This document shows positions 31,267-42,431 of a DNA stretch of 64,000 nucleotides, piece after piece (position 1 is the stretch's first letter; every line of letters starts with the position of its first letter). Location of the stretch: contig NC_134398.1 of the NCBI RefSeq assembly GCF_050003625.1, positions 87,545,983-87,609,982 of the forward strand. The letters run 5' to 3'. The position numbers were made by a program, and so were the translations under genes. The notes beneath the pieces are model-generated. The model had not been told where the DNA came from, searched no databases, and saw only the letters and a list, made by a program, of their open reading frames with translations. Origin of the DNA: Haematobia irritans (lineage: Eukaryota; Arthropoda; Insecta; Diptera; Muscidae).

Positions 31267-34221
31267 CACGCAGAGAAGAAACATGATTGTCACAATCATA
31301 TTCGAAGAGCAAAATAATATGATAGGAGCTATTTTTGCGGCGACCATGTAACATGCAACCATGTTGGCTCAGTGAACATGGTTCTAAGAAAAATGTAATT
31401 GTCCTCATCTAAAATGTTATTATATTGATAAAAAGAATTTTGTTTGAATGAAAAGACAATGGTCACGATTTAAAATGTTATGGTATTCATTAAAAATGTT
31501 TTTCTTCTAGTTAAAAGAACATGGTCACAACCTAAAATGTTTTGATCTTTATGAAAAAACTTTTTTCATCGTCGAAAAAAGTACGCCACTTGAGAAAAGA
31601 AAACACAAAATTAACTTTATTTGTTTGTTTTTATTTATTTATAAACTAATTCATTGTTTATTTGTATTTATAATGCCGTTCAAGCAAACATCATATATTT
31701 TTACACACTCTATTTTATTTCAATTTCAACAATAAGTAATTATTCCATATTTACATCGTGCTCATCAAATGTACAAACGCAGACATCATATAACTGCAAA
31801 TAATAATAAATGATACCATATAGCAAAATGCAGAACAAACAAGTATATACGGCCGTAAGTTCGGCCAGGCCGAATCTTATGTACCCTCCACCATGGATTG
31901 CGTAGGAACTTCTACTAAAGGCTGTCATCCACAATCGAATTACTTGGGTTGCGATAACACTTGCCGATGGCAAGGTATCGTAAAACTTTTTAACACTGTC
32001 TTCTAAATTGTAAGTTAGCCCATACGGGGTATATATTAAACTAAAAAAGGCCGATTAAATACGTATATAATCTAGTTTGACAAAATTTTCTATAGAAATG
32101 AAACCTTGACAAAATTTTCTATAGAAATAAAATTTTGACAAAATTTTCTATAGAAATAAAAATTTGACAAAATTTTCTATAGAAATAAAAACTTGACAAA
32201 ATTTTCTATAGAAATAAAATGTTGACAAAATTTTCTATGGAAGTAAAATGTTGACAAGATTTTCTATAGCAATACAATTTTGACAAAAATTTCTATAGAA
32301 ATAAAATGTTGACAAAATTTTGTATAGAAATAAAATTTTGTATAGAAATAAAATGTTGACAAAATTTTCTACAGAAATAAATTTTTTACAAAATTTTCTA
32401 TAGAAATAAAATTTTGACAAACATTTCTATAGAAATAAACTTTTGACAAAACTTTCTATAGAAATGAAATTTTAACAAAACTTTCTATAGTAATAAAATT
32501 TGACAAAATTTTCTATGGAAAGAAAGTTTTGGTAGATTACAAAATTTTCTATAGAAATAAAATTTTGACAAAATTTTCTATGGAAATAAAATTTTGACAA
32601 ACATTTGTATAGAAATAAACTTTTGACAAAACTTTCTATAGCAATAAAATTTGACAAAATTTTCTATGGAAATAAAGTTTTGGTAGATTATTTTTGGCGA
32701 TATGGACCAATTTTTGTGTAATAAGTCATCGGCTATATATAACTAAAGACCGATATGGACCAATTTTTACATGGCTGTTAGAGGCCATATATTGACAAAA
32801 TGTACCAAATTTCAACCGTATCGGATGAATTTTGCTCCTCCAAGAGGCTCCGGTGGTCAAATCTGGGGATCGGTTTATATGGGAGCTATATATAATTATG
32901 GACCGATATGGACCAATTTTTGCATGGTTGTTAGAGGCCGTATACTAACATCAGGTACCAAATTTCAACCGGATCGGATTAATTTTGCTCCTCCAAAAGT
33001 CTCCGGAGGTCAAATATGGGGATCGGTTTATATGGGGGCTATATATAATTATGGACCGATATGGACCAATTTTTGCATGGTTGTTAGAGACCATATACTT
33101 ACATCAGGTACCAAATTTCAATCGGATCGGATGAATTTTGCCCCTCCAAGAGGCTCCGGAGGTCAAATCTGGGGATCGGTTTATATGGGGGCTATATATA
33201 ATTATGGACCGATATGGACCAATTTTTGCATGGTTGTTAGAGACCGTATACTAAGACCACATACCAAATTTCAACGGGATCGGATGAATTTTGCTGCTCC
33301 GGGAGGCTCCCCAAGCCAAATTTGGGGGTCGGTTTATATGGGGGCTATACGTAAACGTGGTCCGATATGGCCCATTTTCAATACCATCCGACCTACATCA
33401 ATAACAACTACTTGTGCCAAGTTTCAAGTCGATAGCTTGTTTCGTTCGGAAGTTAGCGTGATTTCCACAGACGGACGGACAGCCGGACAGACGGACGGAC
33501 GGACAGACGGACGGACGGACGGACATGCTTAGATCGACTCAGAATTTCACCACGACCCAGAATATATATACTTTATGGGGTCTTAGAGCAATATTTCGAT
33601 GTGTTACAAACGGAATGACAAAGTTAATATACCCCCATCCTATGGTGGAGGGTATAAAAACAGGTACATTTTTTCAATTACACTTTCCTTTTTTTGTGGT
33701 CACATAAAACCACGTGCCACTTAAATAAATTAACACAAAACACAGTAAATCCGTATTCTCCGTCCATTCCAAGAAACAATCAACACACGACTGACGCGCA
33801 AAATGAAAATCGTGTGTACCTGCTCAATGTTTTTATAAAATTCTTTTCGCTGCAAACAAGTTAAAAAATTAAATGGTCACGAAAAAATGTAAATGGTCTT
33901 TATGGCCATGTAATGGTTCTAGACATGTCTATACTTAACCTATAAAAATACTTTTTTCCCTGTAAAAAAGTAAAAAAAATTGAATGGTCAGGTACATGAA
34001 TTTCCCGACCATTTAATGGTCTCAAATTCTATCATTTAAATGATAGAACATGTTTGCGGTATTTGAGAACCATTCAAATGCTTATTGCCACCATAAATTT
34101 TTCTCCGCTCGAAAACTATTTTTACAAAGACAAAATACATGGTTTTCGCGGTAATTACATGCTCTAGCTAAGCATTAAATGGATGCGGCAACCATGTCCA
34201 AACATGGTTTTTCTGTGCGTG
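31267..34221. mobile_element. C element, long form, interrupted by H1
   Basis: CACGCAGAGAAGAAACATG at the left and the complement of TTTTTCTGTGCGTG at the right are flanked by TA (31265-31266, 34222-34223). Without the nested H1 (31840-33655) it is about 1.14 kb. Its interior repeats the theme 'catggtcac..aaaatgtta'. No transposase. The short MITE at 60824 shares the ends. Confidence 0.75.
31840..33655 (-). mobile_element. H1 Helentron-like element, copy b
   Basis: On the minus strand: ATACCCTCCACCATAGGATG, conserved tract, GTCCGTCCGTCC microsatellite, four 153-bp units, about 15 29-bp units, and the 3' hairpin and CGTATATACTTG. It is 1816 bp, the same length as the copy at 62124-63939, and the 253-residue reading through both repeat arrays is identical, so both are recent. 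Flanked by AA (TT on its own strand). The long open frame is only the 153-bp repeat read in frame. Confidence 0.85.
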
Positions 34222-35328
34222 TACCAACTGCTTACAAAGCAACCGAATCAGAGCCGATTTTTGTGGGCGATGTCCCGATTTAGAGCAGCTTCTACATAGC
34301 GCTGATATAATTGCTCATTTTAATAGATATATTGCTCAGAAGTTATATATAATCTTGAGTATAGCATTGTTGGCGTGAAGGAAAACAGCACTACCTTTCA
34401 TGTATCTACACCATCAAAAAAATCGCTTCTGTAACATATACTCCCAAACATATTTTGATTTCTTCCAATATGTTAAACTGTGTTTAACAAATTTATAATT
34501 TCATGTAGTTTTACGAGTAAACTTTTATTTGGCTGAATTTAAATGAATTTAATATACATTAATTGAAATGAATTCCTAATTACTCAACCTAGCTTAAGCC
34601 CATAACTATTTCCATCCTTATCAGGTGGCAACTATATATTCATTAACAAGAACAAAAGAGCTCTCATCCAATGGATAAATGGTTTTCACTGAGAATTATT
34701 ATTATTGTTGCAACCTTTTATTGCTGAATTTAAAATATGATGGCTTCCTTCACTTTTTTCTCCTTAACATTACTTACTTAGCAATCTGAAGTCCAAGCGG
34801 TAAGGGTGAAAGAAGCTGCAATAAACTTTAACAACAAAATCCTAAAACGAAACATTTGGTGTTTTTCTTTTCTTTCCATGTTGGGAATTTATGCATTTCT
34901 TTACAATCTGTGAGGTTACGAAATTAATACAGTCCATTTCTAGCACACTGTCACAAGATTGTACACAATATATAATATGTTTGAAAGCATATTGGTCTAA
35001 ACAATGCAATATGTTTGGGTAGTCTAAGTTCCAAACATTTTGTATTTTTCCATCCAAATTCAATAATGTTGTCTTCCAAAAAAACTATATGTTATTATGT
35101 GAACATATAATATGTTTGGAGGCATTTTGGACCCAAAAATATTATATGCTGAGAAGAATTTTCTCCCAAAGAATATTGTGCTCAAAATTTTTTTTCTGAA
35201 TAATTGTATATTGCCTCACATTTTTTTCACTTCCATGAGTTTTTTTAATTCTCAGCACCTTTTCCTGTAATACAAACATTGTAGAAGAAATTATTAAATT
35301 TTATAAATTTTTTTTCAATTTTACCTTT

Positions 35329-35402
35329 TGCCGGACGGGGATTCGAACAGCGGACCACACAGTTTGTAAGCCAGCACACTAACCACTGGGCTACGTAGCT
35401 GT
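35329..35402 (-). other. tRNA-like module T1 in M copy E
   Basis: On the minus strand: AGCTACGTAGCCCAGTGG, CTTACAA at the anticodon-loop position, GCTGTTCGAATCCCCG as T arm with B box. Same sequence as in copy C with few changes. A SINE begins 5 bp beyond its 5' end. Confidence 0.6.
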
Positions 35403-35406
35403 TGGG

Positions 35407-35733
35407 GAGCCACCGTGGTGCAATGGTAAGCATGCCCGCCTTGCATACACAAGGTCGTGGGTTCGATTCCTGCTACGACCGAACACCAAAAAGTTTTTCA
35501 GCGGTGGATTATCCCACCTCAGTAATACTGGTGACATTTCTGAGGGTTTCAAAGCTTCTCTAAGTGGTTTCACTGGAATGTGGAACATCGTTCGGACTCG
35601 GCTATAAAAAAAGGAGGTCCCTTGTCATTGAGCTTAACATGGAATCGGGCAGCACTCAGTGATAAGAGAGAAGTTCACCACTGTGGTATCACAATGGACT
35701 GAATAGTCTAAGTGAGCCTGATACATCGGGCTG
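35407..35733 (+). mobile_element. tRNA-derived SINE
   Basis: The head (35407-35482) is tRNA-like: GTGGTGCAATGG (A box) and GGGTTCGATTCC (B box). The body includes 'tttttcagcggtggatta' and 'cggctataaaa'. The 3' part, 'gtggtatcacaatggactg' to 'catcgggctg', is the same as the 3' end of the LINE 850 bp downstream. The (CCTAA)n tail is missing here, so this copy is 3' truncated or rearranged. Non-coding, transcribed by Pol III in principle. Confidence 0.85.
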
Positions 35734-36581
35734 GTATTATAGCGTTAAAATGGCCATGTTTACCCTTTTACTTTTCTTTAATAATTTCTTTTAAAGAAAA
35801 TAAACTTATTCAATTGTTGCTTTGGATCTTTCCCCACCATGTTATAATACAATTTACCGGAAAAAATTGTAATGTTATTCTGGTTTTGCCGCTAAAATGA
35901 GAAATAATTTTAGCGGCAAAACTCGAACTCAATGCCCGCTTGTATTTTCGAAAAAATCCGTCAAGTCCTCTTGCACTACTCATTACTAAAGAGGAACTAA
36001 TCTTTGTTTTTATAGATCTTACTGTTTAATTTTTCACTGTTTCGCTCTGTTTTCATTTTACTTTCACAACTCTAAAAAGAGTGCACTGAAAAAATATTGT
36101 CGTGAGGCCAAAGAGTTCATGTCCTTAAAATAAGAATACAACTTTTGCTTAGCTTACAAGACGCATTTCTCTAATATAAAGTTTTTTCCATGTTCAAAGG
36201 TCGATACTTTCAATGAAGTCGTGTTGTCGTTATAATTAAGTGATTTGACTTAAAAATGGGTATCATAACATGAAAGAACAAAGTTTTGGACTAAGGTCAA
36301 CTTGACTTTAATAATTCAGAAAAATTCATTAAAATTAATGAAACTGTCTTTAAATTTGTTGCATTTTTGCATCTTGACTACAAGGCAAAAATCATTAAAA
36401 AATAGGATATGCTTTTCAATACTTTATTTTAAAGAAATTTTTTACTTGAAACATAGCATAATTTCTACTGGAAGTCTTGTTTTTAACGGACATTTTATAG
36501 CATATGAAAAAAAAGCTGAAAAAGCGAAAAATTGAAATGTGCTTCGTAGAGTCAAGTACACAAAACCCCATTTAAAAGAGA

Positions 36582-37121
36582 TGGGTGCCTGGTCATAGGA
36601 ACATACCGGGGAACTATGAAGCAGATGTGTTAGCAAGGCTAGGAACTACCTTACATATTCCAGGGGAACTAGAATCTGTTGGTATGCCTCTGGCCACCTG
36701 CAAGCTCTTACTGCGTGAGAAGGCTGTTATGATGGCCAATATTCGATGGGAAAAGTGCAAGGGTTGTAACGACACCAAGCAAATTTGGCCCCATTTAAAC
36801 TTAAACCGCACACTAAATATGCTAGTGTTCTCAAGGCGTCAGATAGCACTCCTAATATCTGCTATAACGGGTCGCTGCCTGATAGGCGAATTTGCAAAAA
36901 CTATAGGTGCGAAGTATAATGACTATTGTATAAGCTGTCATGACGTGGAGGAAAAGGAATCAATTAAACACCTCTTGTGTGAGTGTCCTGCTTTTTGTGT
37001 AAGGCGTAAGCGAATTTTAGGAGCATATAGCTTTAGATTACTGGCTGACCTGGAAAACGTTAACTTAAGCAGTTTGTTAATGTTTTTGGAGCAATCTGGT
37101 TGGTTCCACAAAAGTAAATAA
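36582..37121 (+). pseudogene. LINE ORF2 C-terminus: RNase H end plus CCHC-like tail
   Basis: The frame opens at the truncation point with WVPGHRNIPGNYEADVLARL, the last motif of a type-I RNase H domain (His in PGH, Asp in EAD). It continues to a cysteine/histidine cluster, CISCHDVEEKESIKHLLCEC, common near the C-terminus of I/LOA/R1-group LINEs, and stops at 37119-37121. Everything upstream (endonuclease, reverse transcriptase) is missing. Presence of RNase H argues for the I/LOA side of the non-LTR tree rather than jockey. Dead copy, but the visible frame is intact. Confidence 0.8.
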
Positions 37122-37263
37122 TAGAGAAGGTTCAGTGGTTAAGACTAGAAGTGCCCATATGTAATTGGTACTTTTAGTTAAATGTGGTATCACAATGGAC
37201 TGAATAGTCTAAGTGAGCCTGAAATTTAATCGGGCTGCCACTTTAACCTAACCTAACCTAACC
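36582..37263 (+). mobile_element. 5'-truncated LINE with (CCTAA)n tail
   Basis: It is flanked by identical TAAAAGAGA (36573-36581 and 37264-37272), the target duplication; the sister N copy at about 12082 shows the unoccupied site. It holds the last 179 codons of ORF2, a short 3' UTR, and a tail of four or five CCTAA units. Truncation at the 5' end is typical of target-primed reverse transcription. Confidence 0.9.
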
Positions 37264-38067
37264 TAAAAGAGAATTGTGTCTTAAAAGCATCCTTACTGTA
37301 TTCTCCGCTTCTTTGGTTCGGAATCAATACCAAAATTGTTAAAGTGGAGACACAATCTTTGGAACCGGACATGCTTTTTGTTCAGTGTATAGTGCCCTTT
37401 CGTTAGTTTTTATGAAGATTCCTTTAATTACTTTTTTTTGAATATTTTGACTTACTCGTCCTACGTTCCGATTTGTTTTGACGAAACAAAAAAATTGTGC
37501 CCGTAATGCGAAAATGATGAACAAAACTCATGCTTTTTTTTTAAATATATTTTATCTTGGTTCCGAATGAATTTTCTCTCCGAATACTCATTTTAATATT
37601 TTACTTAAGCATATACAATTTTTGGCGAAGTCTTATATCACAACATATATATGTTTAAGGTGAGTACTATGTTCGGGGTTTTCACCAAAACACTAAACTA
37701 AAAGTACAAAAATATGTATGAAGACAATTATTTTTTACTTTTTTATATTCACACTTAGTATTTTTCCTATATTTAATGAAATTTTCTTTGTGTATATATA
37801 TTTGTAATGCGCCAATTGGTTACTTTCATTATTTTACTTCCAGCATACACTTTGTCTCTCTTTGTAAACACATATATGTTTATGGGCTATTTCTAAATTA
37901 ATATATGTTTGAATCCAAGCATATTATATTTTCAAACATTTTATGTCCCAAACATAATATGTTCTAACATATCAACATATATGTCTCAAACATATTATGC
38001 TAGTTTACGAACATTATATGTTTGCACTCAAAAATATTGTGTTTAAAAATTCGAGTTCCAATTCGAG

Positions 38068-38385
<318 letters not shown>

Positions 38386-38496
38386 AATTATAAGTCCGCT
38401 ATTTGTTGTCAGATTTAAGTAAGTTAAGTAAGGGCTTATTGTCTTTGTAAGATTTTCAGCTATACGTGAAAACACCAAAATTGCTGTTAGCATCGT

Positions 38497-38815
38497 GTTT
38501 TATATTTTATATGAATTTTTATATGGTTTTTTTCTGCAACATTTTAACCTATAAAACGCTGTTTTTTAACCTTTTTAAGCCGCCAACATCCAAACTACTT
38601 ACCCGATTTGAAAATTTTCTGAGAATGAGTTGTAGACGGCTCAATTTGAGTAGTAGTAGGATCAAATAGATCAAAGAAGACGAAAGATATGGTCAAAATT
38701 GTAAGTGTACCTCCAAAAATTAAAAAAAAAAAGTTCAAAAATTTGTATCTCGAAAACCAATCGACAGAAAAACTCATTTTCGTGTTTAGTAGGTCAAAAT
38801 CAATAGGAAAAAGTA
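38497..38815 (+). repeat. Dispersed repeat R, copy 2
   Basis: Same sequence as 28590-28918 in opposite orientation, ending with 'cattttcgtgtttagtaggtc'. It again lies beside a Himar-type mariner, 50 bp to the left of its end. Unknown family. Confidence 0.65.
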
Positions 38816-39045
38816 TGCTAGAAACAAATAAAAGAGAAAATTTTGTTATTTGTGACCTAGTGTAACAGGTTGGCGGATAAGTCCCCGGTCTGACACATAG
38901 ATGGCGTCGCTAGTATTAAATGCATATTACTTTTATATAGTACCAACCTTCAAATGATTCGTGTCAAAATTTGACGTCTGTAAGTCAATTAGTTTGTGAG
39001 ATAGAGCGTCTTTTGTGAAGCAACTTTTGTTATTTGAAAAAAAAA

Positions 39046-39700
39046 ATGGAAAAAAGGAATTTCGTGTTACTGTTTTCTGAAGGGAAAAATACGGTGGAAG
39101 CAAAAAACTTGGTTTGATAATGAGTTTCCGGACTCTGCCCCAGGCAAATCAACAATAATTGATTGGAATGCAAAATTCAAGCGTGGTGAAATAAGCACGG
39201 AAGACGGTGAACGCAGTGGACGCCCGAAAGAGGTGGTTACCGACGCAAACATCAAAAAAATCCACAAAATGATTTTGAATGACCGTAAAATGAAGTTGAT
39301 CGAGATAGTAGAGGCCTTAGAGATATCAAAGAAACGTGTTGGTCATATCATTCATCAATATTTGGATATGCGGAAGCTCTGTGCAAAATGGGTGCCGCGC
39401 GAGCTCACATTTGACCAAAAACAACAACGTGTTGATGATTCTGAGTGGTGTTTGCAGATGTTAACTCGTAATACACCGGATTTTTTCCGTCGAAATGTGA
39501 CAATGGATAAAACATGGCTCCATCACTACACTCCTGAGTCCAATCGACAGTCGGCTGAGTGGACAGCGACCGGTGAACCGTCTCCGAAGCGTGGAAAGAC
39601 TCTAAAGTCCGCTGGCAAAGTAATGGTCTCTGTTTTTTGGGATGCGCATGGAATAATTTTTATCGATTATCTTGAGAGTGGAAAAACCATCAAACAAAAT
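39046..39700 (+). pseudogene. Himar-type mariner transposase, N-terminal and first catalytic part
   Basis: The ATG at 39046 begins MEKRNF, but frame changes and two stops near 39115 break the first helix-turn-helix. From 39233 the frame is good: the second DNA-binding segment, the WVPRELTFDQKQ linker conserved in mariners, and the first catalytic aspartate in TMDKTWLHHYTPES. Mariners usually have TMDETW; the E is K here. It ends at ISFIDYLE-like sequence (IIFIDYLESGKTI) where foreign repeats begin. Non-functional. Confidence 0.85.
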
Positions 39701-39894
39701 TTTGACTAAATTTTCTATAGAAATAAAATTTTTACCAACTTCTCTAAAAAAAAAATCTATTACTATAAAATTTTGGCAAAACTTTCTTTAAAAATAAAAT
39801 TTTGACCAAATTTTCTAATAAAAAACTCTATTACTATAAAATTTGGCAAAATTTTCTATAGAAATAAAATTTTGACTAAATTTTCTACAGAAAC

Positions 39895-41072
39895 AGGAAA
39901 GTCTAAAGTCGGGCGGGCCGACTATATTATACCCTGCACCACTTTGTAGATCTAAATTTTCTATACCATACCAATATGTTGGGGGCTATATTAAAGGTTT
40001 GTCCCAAATACATACATTTAAATATCACTCGATCTGGACAGAATTTGTTAGACTTCTACAAAATCTATAGACTCAAAATTTAAGTCGGCTAATGCACTAG
40101 GGTGGAATACGATGTTAATAAAAAAATATGGGAAACATTTAAATCTGAAGCAGTTTGAAGGACGCTTCGCAAAAGTTTATTTATGATTTATCGCTCGATA
40201 TATATGTATTAAAAGTTTAGGAAAATTAGATTCATTTTTACAACTTTTCGACTAAGCAGTGGCGATTTTACAAGGAAAATGTTGGTATTTTGACCATTTT
40301 TGTCGAAATCAGAAAAACATATATATGGGAGCTATATCTAAATCTGAACCGATTTCAACCAAATTTGGCACGCATAGCTACAATGCTAATTCTACTCCCT
40401 GTGCAAAATTTCAACTAAATCGGGGTTAAAAATTGGCCTCTGTGGCCATATGAGTGTAAATCGGGCGAAAGCTATATATGGGAGATATATCTAAATCTGG
40501 ACTGATTTCAATGAAATTTGGCACACTTGACTACACTACTAATTGTACTCCTAGTGCAAAATTTCAACCAAATTGGGGTAAAACTCTGGCTTCTGGGACC
40601 GTATTAGTCCATATCGGGCGAAACATATATATGGGAGCTATATCTAAATCTGAACCGATTTCAATAAAATTTTGCACACTTGACTATAGTACTAATTGTT
40701 CTTCTTGTCCAAAAATTTAAGCAAATTAGGGTAAAACGCTGGCTTCTGGGGCCACATAAGTCCATATCGGGCGAAATATATATATGGGTGCTATATCTAA
40801 ATCTGAACCGATTTCTTCCAAAATCAATAAGGTTCTATTCTGAGCCAAAACACATACTTGTGCCAAATTTGAAGTCGATTGGACTAAAACTGCGACCTAA
40901 ACTTTGATTACAAAAATGTGTTCACGGACAGACGGACATGGCTATATCGACTCAGGAGCGCACCCTGAGCATTTTTGCCAAAAACACCATGTGTCTATCT
41001 CGTCTCCTTCTGGGTGTTGCAAACATATGCACTAACTTATAATACCCTGTTCCACAGTGTGGCGCAGGGTAT
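39895..41072 (-). mobile_element. H2 Helentron-like element, copy 2
   Basis: The 5' end on the minus strand is ATACCCTGCGCCACACTGTG, then the 'acccagaaggagacgag' tract, CCGTCTGTCCG, tandem units and, at 39895-39950, the 3' region with GGCCCGCCCGACTTTAGAC and CTTTCCTGTTT. It is inserted into an array of 29-bp units (39700-39894 and 41073-41200). Confidence 0.75.
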
Positions 41073-41469
41073 AAAAAGTATTTCTATAGTAATAAAATTT
41101 TGAATAAATTTTTTATAGAAATAAAATTTTAACAAAATTTGCTATAGAAATAACATTTTGACAAAATTTTCTATAAAAAAACAACTTTGAAAATTTTTCT
41201 GTCAATATTTCACATATGTATATGGCCTTAAAATAAAATTAAACAAAAAAATCATTTCGATTGTTCGAAATATTTCAAATAAATTGATATGGGCATTAAA
41301 ATGGATCGATCCAGCCCATCTGCTAGTCTAACATTCTAGGAAACATAAAAAGATAGCCGTAATTGGAAGTTGATTTTCATTTACAATCATGCTGTACATT
41401 GATCGAATGAATAACGCAATGGAAACAAATTTGCGTAAAAACTTGCTTAGTTACAAAAAATGTGAAGTG

Positions 41470-41561
41470 AAAAGTTTGGTTTAGCCGGAATCGGAGTCGA
41501 GCAAATTTTTACGACTCCGACTCCAGCAAAGTCTTCAGACTCCGACTCCGGCTCCACAGCC
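41470..41561 (-). repeat. hAT-type end fragment (GGAGTCGGAGTC repeats)
   Basis: On the minus strand it reads CAGGGCTGTGGAGCCGGAGT then further GGAGTC units. CAGGG ends with GGAGTCGGAGTC repeats are typical of some insect hAT elements. Only one end is present. It abuts the resumed mariner frame at 41562. Confidence 0.55.
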
Positions 41562-41562
41562 C

Positions 41563-41890
41563 TGGTTCCACCAAGATAACGCACCGTGCCACAAGTCATT
41601 GAGAACGATGGCAAAAATTCATGAATTGGGCTTCGAATTGCTTCCCCATCCACCGTATTCTCCAGATCTGGCCCCAGCGACTTTTTCTTGTTCTCAGACC
41701 TCAAAAGGATGCTTGCAGGGAAAAAATTTAGCTGCAATGAAGAGGTGATCGCTGAAACTGAGGCCTATTTTTAGGCAAAACCGAAGGAGTACTACCGAAA
41801 TGGTATCAAAAAATTGGAAGGTCGTTATAATCGTTGTATCGCTCTTGAAAGGAACTATGTGTTTTTCTTTGTTAGACCGTGGACTTATCA
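41563..41890 (+). pseudogene. Himar-type mariner transposase, C-terminal part
   Basis: It resumes with FHQDNAPCHKSLRTMAKIHE (second catalytic Asp) and ELLPHPPYSPDLAP (third Asp). Just after, a missing base in the CCCAGCGAC region shifts the frame, and a TAG occurs in the AYF segment. The end matches the mariner C-terminus (RYNRCIALE). Together with 39046-39700 it makes up one broken gene. Confidence 0.85.
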
Positions 41891-41902
41891 GCCAACCTGT
41901 TA

Positions 41903-42430
41903 TATGTGTACGTTTACGTAAAGAGTTTTTGTGTAAACTCTTATTATTAAATTTGTAATAATGTACATGTAAATCTTTCATAAAATTCGTGAAAGTTTAT
42001 ATAATATTCTCCAAAATACTTGTTTTCCACACAACTTAGTTTTACTCTCAGATGTATACAATAGAAACGTGCCATATAAACAATACAAACATACAATACG
42101 AGACAAATAAACTAACATAACGTCGTTGGTGGTAACACGTGTCATTACTGTGTTTGGGTTTTTCAAAACTGGAACCGTATGAAATCAATGCAACACTTGT
42201 CACAAATTCGGGTTTATTTGCTCTTTAAGAAAATACTTTATAACAAAAGGGAAGTACGTTTTTCTAACATTTCGTCCCTGAGGAAGGCAGGCAAAACAAA
42301 ATAATTCAATGTATAAATCTTTTAAATCAAATTAATAAAAAAACTGGTTATGAAAAATAAACAAAAATTATAGTTATTCGCGAGACATTATAAGACCAAA
42401 AATGTTGTGAAAATTTAAATGCTAAGTTAA
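41903..42430. other. Intergenic, nothing recognised
   Basis: Sequence between the mariner and the H1 cluster. The 'catttcgtccctgaggaaggcaggc' patch resembles no family I know. No gene seen. Confidence 0.35.
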
Positions 42431-42431
42431 A

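Larger units (their letters stand above)
36084..37387 (+). mobile_element. N element with nested LINE
   Basis: CACTGAAAAAATATTGTCG at the left, TTTTTGTTCAGTG then TA at the right. The M copy A counterpart shows the empty site (AGAGTATAGTGCCC), so the target was TA; the left copy now reads TG. The LINE at 36582-37263 lies inside. About 620 bp without it. Confidence 0.75.
34409..38050 (+). mobile_element. M element copy E (heavily interrupted)
   Basis: CACCATCAAAAAAATCGCTT follows TA at 34407-34408. Pieces at 34409-34487, 34970-35406, 35734-36083 and 37388-38050 align in order with M copies A and C. Between them lie an unidentified 480-bp insert (about 34488-34968), a SINE and an N element that holds a LINE. 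T1 is kept; T2 and its surroundings are lost at the SINE site. The right end is cut at the (TA)n palindrome. Confidence 0.7.
38865..41900 (+). mobile_element. Himar-type mariner, copy 2 (interrupted)
   Basis: ACAGGTTGGCGGATAAGTCC at the left and the complement of GGACTTATCAGCCAACCTGT at the right, both flanked by TA (38863-38864, 41901-41902). Foreign sequence of about 1.86 kb (39700-41562) replaces the middle of the transposase: 29-bp repeats, an H2 element and a hAT-type end. The TIR family matches Himar1 (established knowledge). Confidence 0.85.

Noticed and set aside
32771..33532. 253-residue frame, and its relatives at 43423, 45299, 47014, 55790 and 62247
   Set aside because: These are reads through the 153-bp and conserved tracts of H1 elements; the 51-codon period explains the lack of stops, and no domain is visible.
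35245..35588. Minus-strand frames over T1 and the SINE
   Set aside because: They read through tRNA-like and SINE sequence, which is non-coding.
37230..37263. Telomere or interstitial telomere repeat
   Set aside because: Only a few CCTAA units, bounded by a LINE 3' end and a target duplication.
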